The notes: generated from the sequence alone by a model not told the origin. Shown: positions 47,075 through 59,463, numbered from the stretch's first letter. The stretch is 64,000 nucleotides of DNA from Cordilura impudica (GCA_963682025.1 OY821520.1:182125745-182189744); one strand, 5' to 3'. Numbers and translations: made by a program.

Positions 47075-47360
47075 TTTGCGCCGAGTCGAGTCAGAATGCC
47101 TTTCTAAATTGATTTAACGATGTCCGTCCATCCATCCGTCCAATTGCTATGTGTCCATGTAAAGCATTCGGTATTGAAATTTTTGAAAATCGGTGGATGT
47201 TCAAACCACATAGAGATCGGTCAAATTTGGTTTATGTGTGTACTGTATTCCATAATCAGTACCCCACAAATAGCTGCTGTAGCAACGCTTTCAGTCATAG
47301 CTTCCGTATAAAGATTCATCCCGATCTTCTCTTAAATTTAAAATGTTTCTGAGATCGGTC
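47075..47360 (-). repeat. Diverged family H fragment
   Basis: CGATGTCCGTCCATCCATCCG and CTATGTGTCCATGTAAAGC match the (GTCC)n end of family H in reverse orientation, but later sequence is strongly diverged. Confidence 0.5.
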
Positions 47361-47764
47361 CTTACTCGAATGCTATAAATGTGCATTGGATGCATCTGAT
47401 ATTTAATTTGTTTTTGTTTCTGTAAATTTTTCTTATACTAAAAATATTTCTTCGTTCGAATTAAACAAAAATGAAACAAATCAAACAAATGAACATATAT
47501 CAAAAAACCGGAGTGTTACATTTGCAGTTGGATCAAAATTATTTTTCACTTATTTTTAAACAACAAAAAGCAGCTGAGAAATTGGTAAACACATTTAACA
47601 AATCGCTTTTATTTAATGATGGATTGATATTTGAATAATATTGAACGATCGGAGAATGAAAGTGAATGGGCTGGCTGAGGTTGCATCGAGAGATGAGATT
47701 GATGACTGAGTTACCAAAACAATTATCTGTTAGACAGCTACCTCAAAAAATGAATAAATTTTTT

Positions 47765-48430
47765 ATTCCTTAAACCACTATATGGTGAGATTGTAATGAG
47801 ATTGTGCTGATGTTTGCAACTAACGAAAAAATGTCTCCAAAATCCACATTTGATTATACTGACCGACTCAGCGATCGATTTAGCGATGTCCCTTCGTCTG
47901 TCTGTCTGTCTGTCTGAATTAAACTTCAGGTCTCAAATATGAATATATCTTGAATAAATCTTGTCTATGAGCCATAGGACGTTCGTTATTGGAATTTTTG
48001 GAATTTAGTATATATTCAGACCTAGCCCCCATAATAATAATCTCTATCAGATCGAATAAAATTATCGTAAGATCCGGATTTTCACATGTATATATATATC
48101 CAGGTATGTACATATATGTACGTGGGTGTATTATACCCACTAATCAGTATTCCAAAAATAATTAACCCTGTAGGCCATTTTCAGTCGTAATATTCATATA
48201 AAGCTGATTCCCGATCTCTACTGAAATATATCAAAACAACAATTTGGTCTATATATATATATTAGAAAAATAAGTGTCCTTACTAAAGACGGTCATGATA
48301 GGTCCATTATATGACCTAGCCGTCATATAAAAATAATATCAGATATGAACTTTTCAATAACTGCACGCTACAAATTAATAGCAATATCGCTACAATATAG
48401 TTTATGTTTATTTTCTACAGCCACTTACGG
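47765..48430 (-). repeat. Older, diverged family H copy
   Basis: CCACTATATGGTGAGATTG, CGATGTCCCTTCGTCTGTCTG, CAGGTCTCAAATATGAATAT, TCAGACCTAGCCCCCAT and CAGATATGAACTTTTCA follow the order of family H with many changes. It shows that the family has both old and young members. Confidence 0.55.
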
Positions 48431-48591
48431 CTTCAGCAAACTTGGATCTCAGAACTTCTCTCGAAATGCATTGAATCATATGTTCGCCCAAGATCAACTT
48501 AAATTTCGTTACTTGGTTAATATTTATTTTTGTTTTTTGCGAGAATGCGCATCGACTTAGAAAATCTGGGCAACGGAAGTATATTTCGTTT

Positions 48592-48791
48592 NNNNNNNNN
48601 NNNNNNNNNNNNNNNNNNNNNNNNNNNNNNNNNNNNNNNNNNNNNNNNNNNNNNNNNNNNNNNNNNNNNNNNNNNNNNNNNNNNNNNNNNNNNNNNNNNN
48701 NNNNNNNNNNNNNNNNNNNNNNNNNNNNNNNNNNNNNNNNNNNNNNNNNNNNNNNNNNNNNNNNNNNNNNNNNNNNNNNNNNNNNNNNNNN
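48592..48791. other. Assembly gap of 200 N
   Basis: Exactly 200 N. GTATATTTCGTTT is present on both sides (48579-48591 and 48793-48805). Confidence 0.99.
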
Positions 48792-50535
48792 GGTATATTT
48801 CGTTTGCTTTTCTATCATAATACATGAATTTCGCCAAAAGTGTAAATTTTTTTGTGTTAATTGTAAATATAAATTTTACTGAAAATTCCCTTTTAATGCA
48901 ACTCAGAGTTTTAAGCTTTAAATGTTCTGTAATGTATATTTTCAATGGAAAATAATGTAAGATTGTTAATACTTGTGTACCTATATACGAGTATAAACAA
49001 ATAACATACGAAAGAGGTTATTTCAAACACTCAACAATGCCAACGCTATTCATAAGGATGTACGATCTATAGTATTTTTTAATAATAATTACATCTATCT
49101 ATTTATTATACACACTTCATAACGCGTTTATATGATAAATGTTCTAAAAATGTTCGTTACCTCATTTGTTCAGGGTTCAAAACTTGTCGATGAATGTGTA
49201 AAAACATTCATAACAGTGACATTAAAGGTGATCAATATATGAAGAATAGCAGTTGTTAACAACACCCTACGTTGTTAATATTTGTTTGTTTGCACACATA
49301 TTTTGACTCAATCCCTTGTCAAATCTTAATAAATAAATCCAGCCTATTAACAAACTTTAACACTTTAAAACAATTTCTTGAGCAGTAGAAAAAAACTTTG
49401 GACACATAAATTTTTGTTGATATACAAATGTGTTGGTCTACGTTTCGTTGATATTTCCTTGGAATTGTATTGCACGACAGTATGTAAAAAGTTTTTTGTT
49501 TACGTTTTCTTTTAGACGACTTTGAACACAACTTTCGGGCCAAAGCAACAGTTTATCTTTATCCACACAGCACAGCAGAGCCGTAACGTAGTAAAATAAA
49601 TATATTAAGTAAACTTAAGACATAACATTTTTCTAAGTTGTTGAACTAAAGTTTTTAGAGAAACATATTTCAATTTTTTTCAGAGGCGTAAGCGTTTTCA
49701 TTTATTTCATTTTTGTCTTCATCCATTGCAAAGTGGAAAATAATTGTCTAAAGAAAAAAAATTCCACAATAATTTATATAACCAATTTTAAAGGTCTCTT
49801 CACATGAGCATTCAAATTCCCTACACACCCCGCTCTCAAATACCACTGATGCTTTACTTACTTTAGTTTTGCTGTAGAGAAGTATTTAAATCTCTTGGTT
49901 AGAAAACATCTTTAAATATGCAAAGAACGTAACCGAAATGATTGTTTATCTTTTGTGTTTTAGTTCTCCGATAAAATGTGTTTATTTAGGACATGATACA
50001 AAAACCAGACTGAACGCAACTCAACCAGTTATTTTTTCTATAAAGTAGAAAGTGTCTTGAAAAGTAAGACAAATCTAGTTTACATTTGTCTAAGCTTCTC
50101 TAAGGAAGTCTTTAAAACCTTTGAATATTTTATTTTTGTTTTATGATGGTTTCAATGTCATTTGGATTTTTTGAAAAATGTATTTTTGCCACTTATCATT
50201 ATTAAGAAAAAAAAAAGTTGCTCTGAGGCTATTTATCTTTAAGCGTTTAAGATGTTATTAATTGTGTTCATATGAAATACAAGAACAATAGGTATAACTT
50301 GTTTGCCACATATATTGAGGTCTAATTAAGTCTGTCAAAATAATGAGTTTCAACCTTTTAAGAATGTTTATTTTTGTATTTGGTAAAATGATGCTTATAG
50401 AGCTTACGAAGAACGACCATAACGTACAGAAGCCATTTTTACTTGTATCTGTTATGATGAGCAGCAAACAACGAATGTGAACATGCAAATAAACATATGA
50501 GAAATTCAACATCAAGTTACACTAGGAATTCCGTA
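48792..50535. other. Unassigned stretch
   Basis: No recognised element. AT-rich; open frames are short and lack domain features. Confidence 0.35.
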
Positions 50536-50540
50536 CGTTG
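50536..50540 (+). other. Transib target-site duplication, left
   Basis: CGTTG, repeated at 53786-53790. Confidence 0.85.
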
Positions 50541-50579
50541 CACAGTGGCGCCCGTAGAGCAAACGAGGTTGCAAAAATC
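50541..50579 (+). repeat. Transib left end, RSS-like (heptamer-23-nonamer)
   Basis: CACAGTG (50541-50547), a 23-bp spacer, then GCAAAAATC (50571-50579). The heptamer equals the consensus heptamer of V(D)J recombination signals; the nonamer is A-rich like ACAAAAACC. Confidence 0.85.
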
Positions 50580-51494
50580 AAAATTTTCATGTGCGCCGAC
50601 GAAGTTTTGAATAAACCCATGTTATAGGAAATATGCTACTCTTAATAATATCACATTTTTAGTTTAGAAGATATAACCGTTCAAAGTTGACCGACTTTCG
50701 GTTTTCAAAAAAACACACAATTTTTAGTCAATTTGTTGCGATTTCAGGTGTAATATCACGAAAATTGGTAACGAATCGACTTATTTTTTGTTTGTATTGA
50801 TTGATGCATTTATTGAATATATAATGATAAAAAAAAATTAACTGTTTGATTTGTGTTTCTCCTGGTAAATCAATATTTAAAAACTATCCGTTTTTTTTAC
50901 TATTTTTCAACTTTGACGGAAAATAAAAAAATCTATATATTTCTATATTTGCCATACTTGCAAAACATGTTCTTTGATTATTTCTTTACACAATTCAAAA
51001 GGTTTTATCTGCCCGTACGTGCCCGTTTGGCTTCTAGAGGTAAAAAAGTTTAAAAAGACATGGTGCAGAAATTGTATGGCGTGCATCCCTTACATGTTTT
51101 GACTGACAGTAGTTTGATCTAACAGTTTGAAAATTGCATTTTAAGTCGGTTGTCTACCTGTGAGCCTCTGCCAAAGTCTATTCCCAATATTCTGTTACAG
51201 ACACAGGATGCACAAAAAACTACTCATTGAAATTCGCAGGTACGCACCGCACTTAAAAAGTACTTTGGAGTACAAATGGTCAAGAACAATATTGACTTAT
51301 TGTCCCTCCAGGTAGGCACAAATCTTATTTATACACGAGCAGAATATCAAAATTGCATAATTCAGCCTAAATCCATATGTATGCAGGGAACAGGTAAATT
51401 TTTAGGCATGGTAGCATAAGCCTATATATTGCAAAATAAGCATAATGCCTGGATTAGTCTACGACTGAAAGTTGGCGCAACAAGTACTGAAAAC

Positions 51495-53496
51495 ATGGCG
51501 TCGAACAATTTAAAATTATTTGAACTGTTTAGAAGGTCAACCACACCAAAGTTTTTCACGGAAGCTGCTTTAGAAGAACTTGATAGCTTATACGGAAATA
51601 TTGAGAGAAGCGAAATTATAAAAAATAATTTTTATCTGATATATGCGAATATTAAGGCAAAATGGGTGAAATCTAATCGAACCATTCAGAACTTCAACTC
51701 CAAATACGAGGACTGGATTAATGAAGACACCATCCTGGATATATTGGCAGTAGATAAACCAACCACATCAACCAGAGGAGCACAAGGAAGGCCAAAAAAA
51801 GTATTGAGGAGTGTTCAATTTTCACAAGAAAGAGGAAACTTGCCGATGCCACCAATGACTTGACCACGAAGCATTTATCGGACGCGCTGTCTATTAAATA
51901 TACAAAGCATAGTGAAAGAGTTAGGTCGCAGATTACAAAATCTGTTGCTGATGCAAGCCCACTGCGACTTAAAAGGATTAAGGATAGCATTCCCACGCCC
52001 ACAAACGCACACATTAAGAAGTATTGTTCCAAGGAAGCCTTGGACTTGTTTATGGACTTACAACTTTCCAAAGAAAATTATGAGATACTACGGACATCCT
52101 TGATGCACACAGGGTTGACGTTTTACCAGGATACAAGCATATTATGCAAGCCAAAATAAATTCACGACCACTGCATACGGAGTTTACGGAAGTCTCTGTG
52201 AAAGCCAATCTGCAGGATCTCATGGGCCATACAGCAAAACGGTTGTTGGAGAGTCTTCCTGAAAATGAGGTGAAAATTCTTCCTGAGAAACTGACATTGA
52301 TCAGCAAATGGGGCTGCGATGGATCATCCGGACAAAGCGTTTATAAGCAAAGGATATCTTCCGATGACGTTACAATATCGGACGGAAATATGTTTATGGC
52401 ATCTGTTGTTCCTTTGCGGCTAAAATCTGATGTTTCCCTACACTGAAAAAATCCACGTCCGTCATCAGTGCATTATTGCCGACCAATAATGTTTCAGTTT
52501 GCAAGGGAATCGGCAGAACTCATAAGGACCACGGTGAAGGACATTGAAGAACAAATAAGCAAGATTAAGCCTACAAAGCTGCAAATTGGAGAAGGAAAAT
52601 ATATTGAATGCAATTACGAGTTCCACTTGACCATGGTTGACGGAAAAGTCGTAAACGAACTGACAGGAACAACCCCAACATTGTCATGCCCGATTTGCGA
52701 AAAGAGTCAGAAGAACTTTGGTAATTTAAACGATTCTACAAACGAGGAGAATTACGAATATGGAATGTCACCATTGCACGCAAAGATAAGGGTATGGAGT
52801 TTTTGCTAAAACTGGCGTATATCCTACCACAAGAGGAGGAAAACTTCGATGAAAATACATCAATAAAGGATAAGGAAAAGATAAGAAAGAAGCAAATACA
52901 GGATGCTTTTTTTAAACAAGTTGGACTAAAAGTAGACTGTCCCAAGCACGGATACGGTAACTCAAACGATGGAAACACTTCTAGGAGATTTTTTGAAAAT
53001 GATGAGGCAGTAACTAGAATCACTGTAATTGACAATCAAATCGTGAAAAGATTGGGAACGATCTTGAATGTTTTAAGCTGCAAAGAAAATGTCAATTCTA
53101 CAATATATGGAGAATATGCATCGAAAACTGCATCTCTTTTAGCAGAAATGTATCCACAGAAGAAGTTGACCCCGACCGTCCATAAAATATTTGCGCATGG
53201 CAAAGATATAATTGAGTACCAGTCTTTGCCAATTGGAGAGCTTTCTGAAGAAGGCACAGGAGTCTCTTACTAAATTTTATAAAAAATATAGATTGCAGAA
53301 CACATACAAAGCATCAAGGGAAAGGCAAAATGAGGACCTCTTCAACATGTTAGCAGCATCTTCCGATCCACTTATTTCTTCCCTGCGGCATGTGAAGTCA
53401 CGAAGAGAGTTAGAAAATAATTATAGTTTAGAAATGATTAGTCTTTTAGATATACCTTCTCTTACGAATTGTGATGAATATTTTACAGAAAATTGA
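51495..53496 (+). pseudogene. Transib transposase (RAG1-core-like), catalytic residues kept, frame broken
   Basis: Cut-and-paste transposase. I take ATG at 51495 (MASNNLKLFELFRRSTTPKF) as start; full length would be about 670 residues, usual for the family. Order: SPLRLKRIKDSIP and HIKKYCSKEALDLFMDLQLS; NLQDLMGHTAKRLLESLP; ISKWGCDGSSGQSVYKQ (first D, 52318-52320); YCRPIMFQFARESAELIR; FHLTMVDGKVVNELTG (second D, 52639-52641); CPICEKSQK (C-x2-C); YGMSPLHAKIR; YGNSNDGNTSRRFFEND; PTVHKIFAHGKDIIEYQSLP; IGELSEE (third acid region, 53247-53252); ASSDPLISSLRHVKSRREL. Breaks: single-base losses near 51796 and 52113, TGA at 52444 replacing W, a shift near 52790, and an inserted base just after 53252. 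Dead, but only lightly decayed. Confidence 0.92.
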
Positions 53497-53747
53497 AAAA
53501 ATAAATTTAAAAAAGAATTAATTTTTTGTTGGGTAATAATTTAAAACATAAAACCCTAAAGAAAAAAAATAAAAACAATCTAAAAATGTAAAAATAATTT
53601 TTTTTAGTTACCATAAAATTGATTTTTCTACAAATTTTAACTTTGATAACCCATAAGTAGGCGCCTACAAAGCGTAGCACCCTTTCCAAACGCTCATTTC
53701 ATATGCTGTTCAAACTGTTCAATTATGTTATTCGGTTCAAAAGATAT

Positions 53748-53785
53748 GATTTTTGCAACGAAAAAACTCAAATGGCGCCACTGTG
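53748..53785 (-). repeat. Transib right end, RSS-like (heptamer-22-nonamer)
   Basis: On the minus strand CACAGTG (53779-53785), a 22-bp spacer, then GCAAAAATC (53748-53756). It shares GTTGCAAAAATCA with the left end. Confidence 0.85.
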
Positions 53786-53790
53786 CGTTG
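53786..53790 (+). other. Transib target-site duplication, right
   Basis: CGTTG, identical to 50536-50540. Confidence 0.85.
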
Positions 53791-54779
53791 TCAGCGATTT
53801 TAATCAAACCTCGTATTTGAAATGCTTTTTGAAAAATATAAAAAGCGGAGATATTCTATTTAAAAAAAATTTTATTTTTTTAAACTTGGTTTGCATTAAG
53901 TATGCATTAACCCTTAAATGCAACAAATATATTTCAGGTAAAATATCTCTATTTTACGCAAAAGTAACAAAAATTAATGAACAATTGCGAGTGACAAAAC
54001 ATATTGGAGAAGACATGTGATGTTATGACAAAATAATGTCGTTATATTTATTTTAGAATAATTTTCAATTGAATATAATTTTTTATTTATTTATTCACTT
54101 ATTTAGTCTAAAATAATTATATACTTGAAATTTACAAACAAAAAAATTTAGTATTCAAAAATAAAATAAAAAATCAAGGCTATTTAGAAGAAATTTACAC
54201 TAAAATTGTTTGATTTTAAGTAGTTTTTCAGTAAACTAACAATAAGTTATACTCTTTTTTTATATAGTTAACAATTTTTCTTAATTTAAGACTTTATGTA
54301 TTTTATTAATTTACAATAAAAATCTATATAGAAATATTTAAAAATACAATAAGAAAATGTTTAACTAAAGTAAAACATACGCCTTTTCACTGAAATTTCT
54401 CTATCTTGAACAAATACCTTGTGAACATTAGGACTAAAGAGTATATGGGCGCCAAAGTTTGGCATTTTCTGACTTACAAACTTTTTTAAAAGTATAAGTC
54501 ATAAAATTAAGTGAAAAAATAAGACATATAAAAAAAACCTTTTTAACCTTTTAACAATTCACTTTTGTACTAAAATACAATTTAAATTAAAATGTATTTT
54601 AAACCCTCCATAACTTTTTTTATTATCAGTCGATATTTACGTTTTATAGCAAAAATTAAAGGCTAAAGTAGCACCTACCAAACAAAAAAACCACATATCA
54701 AAATTCCAATCCAATCAAAAGTTATGGATTGTTGACCGCCTTCTCGCGAAATGATCCATTGTGCGACCCCTCCCAATTT
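53791..54779. other. Unassigned stretch
   Basis: No gene. A CACAATGGATCATTTCGCG end-like sequence on the minus strand at 54759 was considered but lacks a partner. Confidence 0.35.
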
Positions 54780-55400
54780 AGGTACGTCTACTTCCATTAA
54801 TAATTTATGAATGGACACTCTTGCTATCATAGCACTTTATATATTTTATTATAAATTTTATGTGTCACATGCACTTTTTGGGAATAAATTGCCACAACAG
54901 CATATTGCTTGCTATAAGAGGAACTTTTGTTTTAGAAATTTCGTCTGCTTTTGGGTCCTAAACTTATCCTCAACATTTCTTCGAACATTACCAACATAAA
55001 AATTTTGAATTGGGGAGTATATACTTTTTGTCGTCCATTAAGCAGCAGCAGTATTTTTTTATAAAACGTGATTTCAATTTGCGTGCTGTGTTTATGGCTA
55101 TAAAATTTTTTACAGCGTTTCTGTCTGGAACTTTTTAGACTTTGTGTGTTTTCAAACCTGATAGTCTTTAACTTTTAGTAACAAATAGTACGAAAACTGG
55201 GCTAACCGCTCTGACTTTCTACCATATATGTTGCTTGGCCATACTTTCTAATAACTTTAGAAACAGTTCGACGGCAGACCTTTAATTCTTTGCTTAATTT
55301 TTTGTACGACCAAGTTGGATTTAGTTCAATATATTAAGTAATTTTAGAACTTACTTGTATTTTATCACTCATCGAAATCAAACTAACAACAAATGAAAAG
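54780..55400 (-). pseudogene. Tc1/mariner-superfamily transposase relic
   Basis: On the minus strand an apparent start at 55372 gives MSDKIQVSSKITQYIELNPT then WSYKKLSKELKVCRRTVSKV, a clear helix-turn-helix of a Tc1-like DNA-binding domain. After frame changes, FLKQKFLL.QAICCCGNLF resembles the FLVWQAICSCG core block seen in one insect transposase group. Most of the catalytic region is missing or unreadable. Confidence 0.55.
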
Positions 55401-55569
55401 GGTTGTCATTAAACATAATCACTGACATATTCTTCAAAGATAACTTGATCAAAAAAAAAAAAAAGAAACAAAAATTCAAATAATGCTTGCGAAAAAAGAT
55501 GAAAAATTTCGAGATCCCCACTGTGCCGCACTCTCTTGCTTTATGCTTATGTTTGAGTTGACTGTGGAG

Positions 55570-55750
55570 ATCTAGAACTTAAACTCATGCAAAGTTTCAA
55601 GGGTCTTGCTATGACAGTACTCAATGGAATGTTTTTAATTCGACTAAGAATATTAGTTTACAGATACTCGCTGTTATAACACCCTAGATTTTTGATGATA
55701 AATATTTGCTTTGTATGGCAGCTAACACATCCACTTCGCTGTTGATTTTA
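55570..55750 (+). repeat. Degenerate family 1 fragment
   Basis: ACTCATGCAAAGTTTCAAGG, GCTATGACAGTACTCAATGG and TTTGCTTTGTATGGCAGCTA, in family 1 order. Confidence 0.4.
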
Positions 55751-56036
55751 AATCAATCAAGCCATATACTTCTTGTAATCGGTCGTTTTTATACCAATCA
55801 TTTCGGATGTTTTATAGTTCGTCTCAACGACGATTATTTTGATGAAGAATAAACCAGAAAAAGCGAATGAGTTTATTCCTGATTGAGACCAAATAAAGGC
55901 AAAATAATTCATAACAAACAAAGGCTCTTGCACTATTAGATCTTTTACAAATACATTTCAAAATTTTCAATAAAGGTATCGTGTACATTCCCAAACACAA
56001 CCCAGCATACCATTGTCAGAGCGCTCTTATATATAA

Positions 56037-56325
56037 GCTCATATATGATCTATTTTATGATTTTCTATGAGTGTTTCCTGCGCACATAATTCTGAGCTCA
56101 TATATGATCGATTTTATGAGTCTTTTACGAGGTATTTCTGCGCGTATATTTGAAAGCTCCTAACTTAGTGATTTTATGACTTTTACGAGTGTTTTCTGCG
56201 CGTATATTTTTAAGCTCATAAATTAACGATTTTGTGAGTCTTTTACGAGTTTTTTCTACGCGTATGTTTCTGAGCTCATATATGATCGGTTTTATGAGTC
56301 TTTTGTGAGTGATTTCTGCATTCTC
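56037..56325 (+). repeat. Left subterminal tandem repeats (about 60 bp x 5)
   Basis: GAGCTCATATATGATCGATT, TTATGAGTCTTTTACGAGTG and TTTCTGCGCGTATATT recur with AGCTC at 56036, 56095, 56155, 56213 and 56273, spaced 58-60 bp. CACTA-type elements use such subterminal repeats as transposase binding sites. Confidence 0.75.
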
Positions 56326-56514
56326 TGCTAAAAAATAACGGTAAATTCTTACTAAGCCGAACATTTGATATACTTAGCAGTTAAAGAAGTTAAACAAATT
56401 GGTTCAGTTGTGAAAATTTTATATAAGAACATAGTTGAAGAATTTGTAAGTATTTTGATAATAAATAAAAAAAATAAAATAAAAAAAAAAAAAATAAAAT
56501 AATAAATAAATATA

Positions 56515-58040
56515 ATGAAACGAGCAAGTTGTAAAGAAAGCAAATTAATAATAAGTGCGCTTCGTTCAAAGAAATTAAGTGAATCAATTGTAATATCAAA
56601 TATTAATAAAAATAATAGTGTTGTTGAAGAAAATATTCAATGTGAACCTATTTTAGGAAGTGAAAGTGTAAATAAAAATTTGGAAGTGCATTTGAGGAAA
56701 ATGTTGACAACGCATGTTGTTTACGCCAAAGATTAGCAGAATCGGCTGTAATTTTTAATATTAGTAATAATGCAGTTAATTCTTTATTAAATATATTGCG
56801 TAGTGTAATACCAGAACTGCCGAAAAATTGTAGAGCTCTAAAAAAAAACACCAAGAGAAATAAATTGCATTCCAATCGCAGGCGGTGACTATGTGCACTA
56901 TGGCATAAAAGATGCATTAACAGATTTCTGCGCGCATAATTCAATAGATCATAATGGCATGAATATTAATATTGATGGGCTGCCATTATTTAAAAGTTCA
57001 AACACGCAGGCATGGCCCATTTTGATAAATGTGAATGGATTCCCAAATGTTTTAGTGTCAGGGTTTTTGTAGGTAATAGTAGATCCGTGTGTTTCAGAGC
57101 TAAAACTATTAATTTTAGAGGGATTTGTATATAAAACCAAAAGATATAACATTGGTGTTCATTCTATAATATGTGGTGCCCCAGCACGCGCTTTTGTGCT
57201 TGGAGTGAAAAATCACATTGGCTATTTCGCTTGTATAAAGTGTCAGCAACCTGGTGAACATTTGGAAAAGAGAATTATATACCTATATTCTGATAATTTG
57301 CTGAGATCAGATGAACATTTTAGAAATAGAATACATTCAAAACATCATAATGTTTCACACTCCATGAAAAGTTAAGAATTGCCGATCAAATCAAATCAAG
57401 TAAATCAAAAATCAAGTTGCTTTAGATTACATGCATATAGTATGCCTTGGTGTCATGAAAAGTCTATTAAAATATTGGATTAAATTACGTCGCAAATATT
57501 ACTCTTTAGATAAAGCTGAACTCATTTTCCTCGACTCAAAACTACTATATCTTAAACCTAGCATCTGCAAAGAATTTAGTAGGAAGCCCAGAAGTATTAG
57601 AGACATTGACAGATGGAAAGCCACAGAATTTAGGCATTTTCTTTATACACTGGGCCAGTAGTGCTTAAAGGAATTTTAACGCCGAGCCGCTACAGTCATT
57701 TTCTAGAACTAAGTATTGCAATTAGAATTCTATTACCAGAGGAGTATTGCATAAAAAAAATTAATGCGCAAAACAATTTCTTATTTTTTTTGTGAAACAA
57801 ATTCCCGATCTTTATGATCCAACGGTGTTAAAGTACAATTTTCACTGTTTAATTTACCTTGCAGACGAAGTTTTATTTTTCAAAAGCAGCCTAGAATCAA
57901 TCAGCTCTTATAAATTTGAAAGCTTTTTGTTTAAAGTTAAACAGTCAGTTCGAAAAGGAAATCAAGTAGTTACACAAATATACAATCGTCTTCTAGAACA
58001 TAGCATTAACGTAGTTAACAAAAATACATCAAATCATTAG
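56515..58040 (+). pseudogene. En/Spm (CACTA)-like transposase (broken)
   Basis: N-terminal basic part MKRASCKESKLIISALRSKK. Then, in shifting frames: MNINIDGLPLFKSSNTQAWP (a D-G-x-P-x-x-x-S catalytic-type block), VKNHIGYFACIKCQQPGE (C-x2-C), DYMHIVCLGVMKSLLKYWI (D-x-x-H-x-x-x-L-G), ICKEFSRKPRSIRDIDRWKA, TEFRHFLYTLGQ, and a C-terminal DUF4218-like part LYDPTVLKYNFHCLIYLADE then YKFESFLFKVKQSVRKGNQV. ICGAPARAF has G where D is usual. This order is the same as in plant TNPD-type CACTA transposases (Transposase_21 plus DUF4218) and their animal relatives. Several frameshifts; inactive. Confidence 0.68.
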
Positions 58041-58462
58041 GTGGTCTCCCTATATTATAATAATATATTTTTGTCTCAAATGAGCCTGATAATTTCTACA
58101 CAGTTGGATCACAATTTTTTTAAGTGAATTTTTTTTAACGAAAATAACAATGTTTTTATTAATAGTAATGAAGTTTTGCAATTAGACAACTTTTTTGATT
58201 TGCCTATGTTTTCAGCTTGCTCAACATACAATACACCAAAAAACTTATAATTAAACAAGAAACCTCAAAACACAGTATTCCGCAAATCAACTCAAAACTT
58301 ATATGCCTAAAAAGCCCTTCTGAAATCGTATTTATTCCTATCATACACAGAGGGCCTTGAAGAACAACCCACATCTACTTTACTGGGATCTAGCATACCT
58401 TCATCCACCAGTAGAAATAAGAATCATAACTTATCAATTCAATATTAAAACATTGTTTTTCT

Positions 58463-59117
58463 TTGGATATATTACAGAATATTTTAAGCTGTGTAACGGA
58501 GATGAACAACAAAATGGATAAAGTTATGGCAACAAATGAAGGTAATTTACGAATTTTTTTAGAACTTAAGGAAAGAATAAAAGCCTTGGGGGAGGAAAAC
58601 TCGGCAATGCACACAAGGCTTTTGACCGAGGTTACATCACGGCGAAAAAAATGTGCAACATTCCAAAATGGACTCTTTATTACCAAAGGAACTCTTCCAA
58701 ATGGTAGTTAAGTTGGAGGAGTCAAGCTAGTAAGTAGTTTTTATTATTTATCTATTATTATTTATTATTTTTATCTATTATTTTATTTATAATTTATTAA
58801 ATTATATAATGTTTTATTTTTTTTTTTTAAGGAGAACGAAGTATATAGCTTCTGCCCCTCAGATCCTACCAAGTTCCTTCGTGGAGTATTGAAAAAAAAT
58901 TTTCTGTGATGAAGTCGCGATGAAATATTCCTGGAAAGGAACATGTGAAAAAAAAATGTTTACTAACAATGACAATCACATCAGTTATTAGAGGAGCATT
59001 CAACAGGAAATTTAGTTTGGATGAAAAAATTTTCAGCAATTGCAGTCTTAGGTGGTTCCAGACTGCAAAAGACGGAACGAATTACGCCCAGAAAAGAATT
59101 GCATTAAAAATATAATT
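58463..59117 (+). pseudogene. Second ORF of the En/Spm-like element, DUF4806-like
   Basis: A coiled-coil-like exon (LQNILSCVTEMNNKMDKVMA; LELKERIKALGEENSAMH) is followed by a probable intron (GTAAGTAG at 58731 to TTTTTTTAAG at 58831). The second exon has SDPTKFLRGVLKKNF and, in another frame, MKYSWKGTCEKKMFT and SVIRGAFNRKFSLDEK. The last part resembles DUF4806, a domain commonly found beside such transposases in animals. Role unknown; possibly an accessory DNA-binding factor. Confidence 0.5.
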
Positions 59118-59316
59118 AATTAATTTTTTCTATTTTTTTAATTATTTATTTATTTCATTAATTTTTTTTTATTTAACTATTATTTAATTTATTTAACTAT
59201 TATTTAATTTATTTATTTAATTAAAATTGAACTGAAAATATGTGTTATTAATTATTATATTATTATTATTAATTAATATACTATATTAATTAATCTTATT
59301 ATATTATATTAATTAC

Positions 59317-59330
59317 TATTATTATTATTA

Positions 59331-59424
<94 letters not shown>

Positions 59425-59431
59425 ATGAATT

Positions 59432-59450
<19 letters not shown>
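59317..59450 (+). repeat. (ATT)n microsatellite
   Basis: About 130 bp of ATT repeats followed by (AT)n at 59446-59465, within the 3' part of the transposon. Confidence 0.9.

Positions 59451-59463
<13 letters not shown>

Larger units (their letters stand above)
50541..53785 (+). mobile_element. Transib DNA transposon, complete ends
   Basis: 3,245 bp with inverted ends CACAGTGGCGCC, a 5-bp duplication CGTTG on both sides, and one RAG1-like transposase gene in the plus direction. Five-base duplications and CAC(A/T)(G/A)TG termini are hallmarks of the Transib superfamily, the source of the vertebrate RAG recombinase. About 850 bp between the left end and the gene hold nothing recognised. Confidence 0.93.

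Noticed and set aside
48408..48945. Open frames running through the N gap
   Set aside because: They exist only because N was read as coding; no real sequence supports them.
54740..54765. CACAATGGATCATTTCGCG on the minus strand as a second Transib end
   Set aside because: A heptamer-like sequence is present, but no A-rich nonamer at the proper distance and no partner end or 5-bp duplication was found.
55500..55530. CACAGTGGGGATCTCG on the minus strand near 55524 as a Transib end
   Set aside because: It lacks the nonamer and lies beside a Tc1-type transposase relic, for which it is more likely a decayed terminal sequence.
56037..56325. CRISPR-like array of 60-bp repeats
   Set aside because: The repeats are contiguous without unique spacers, and the context is a eukaryotic DNA transposon.
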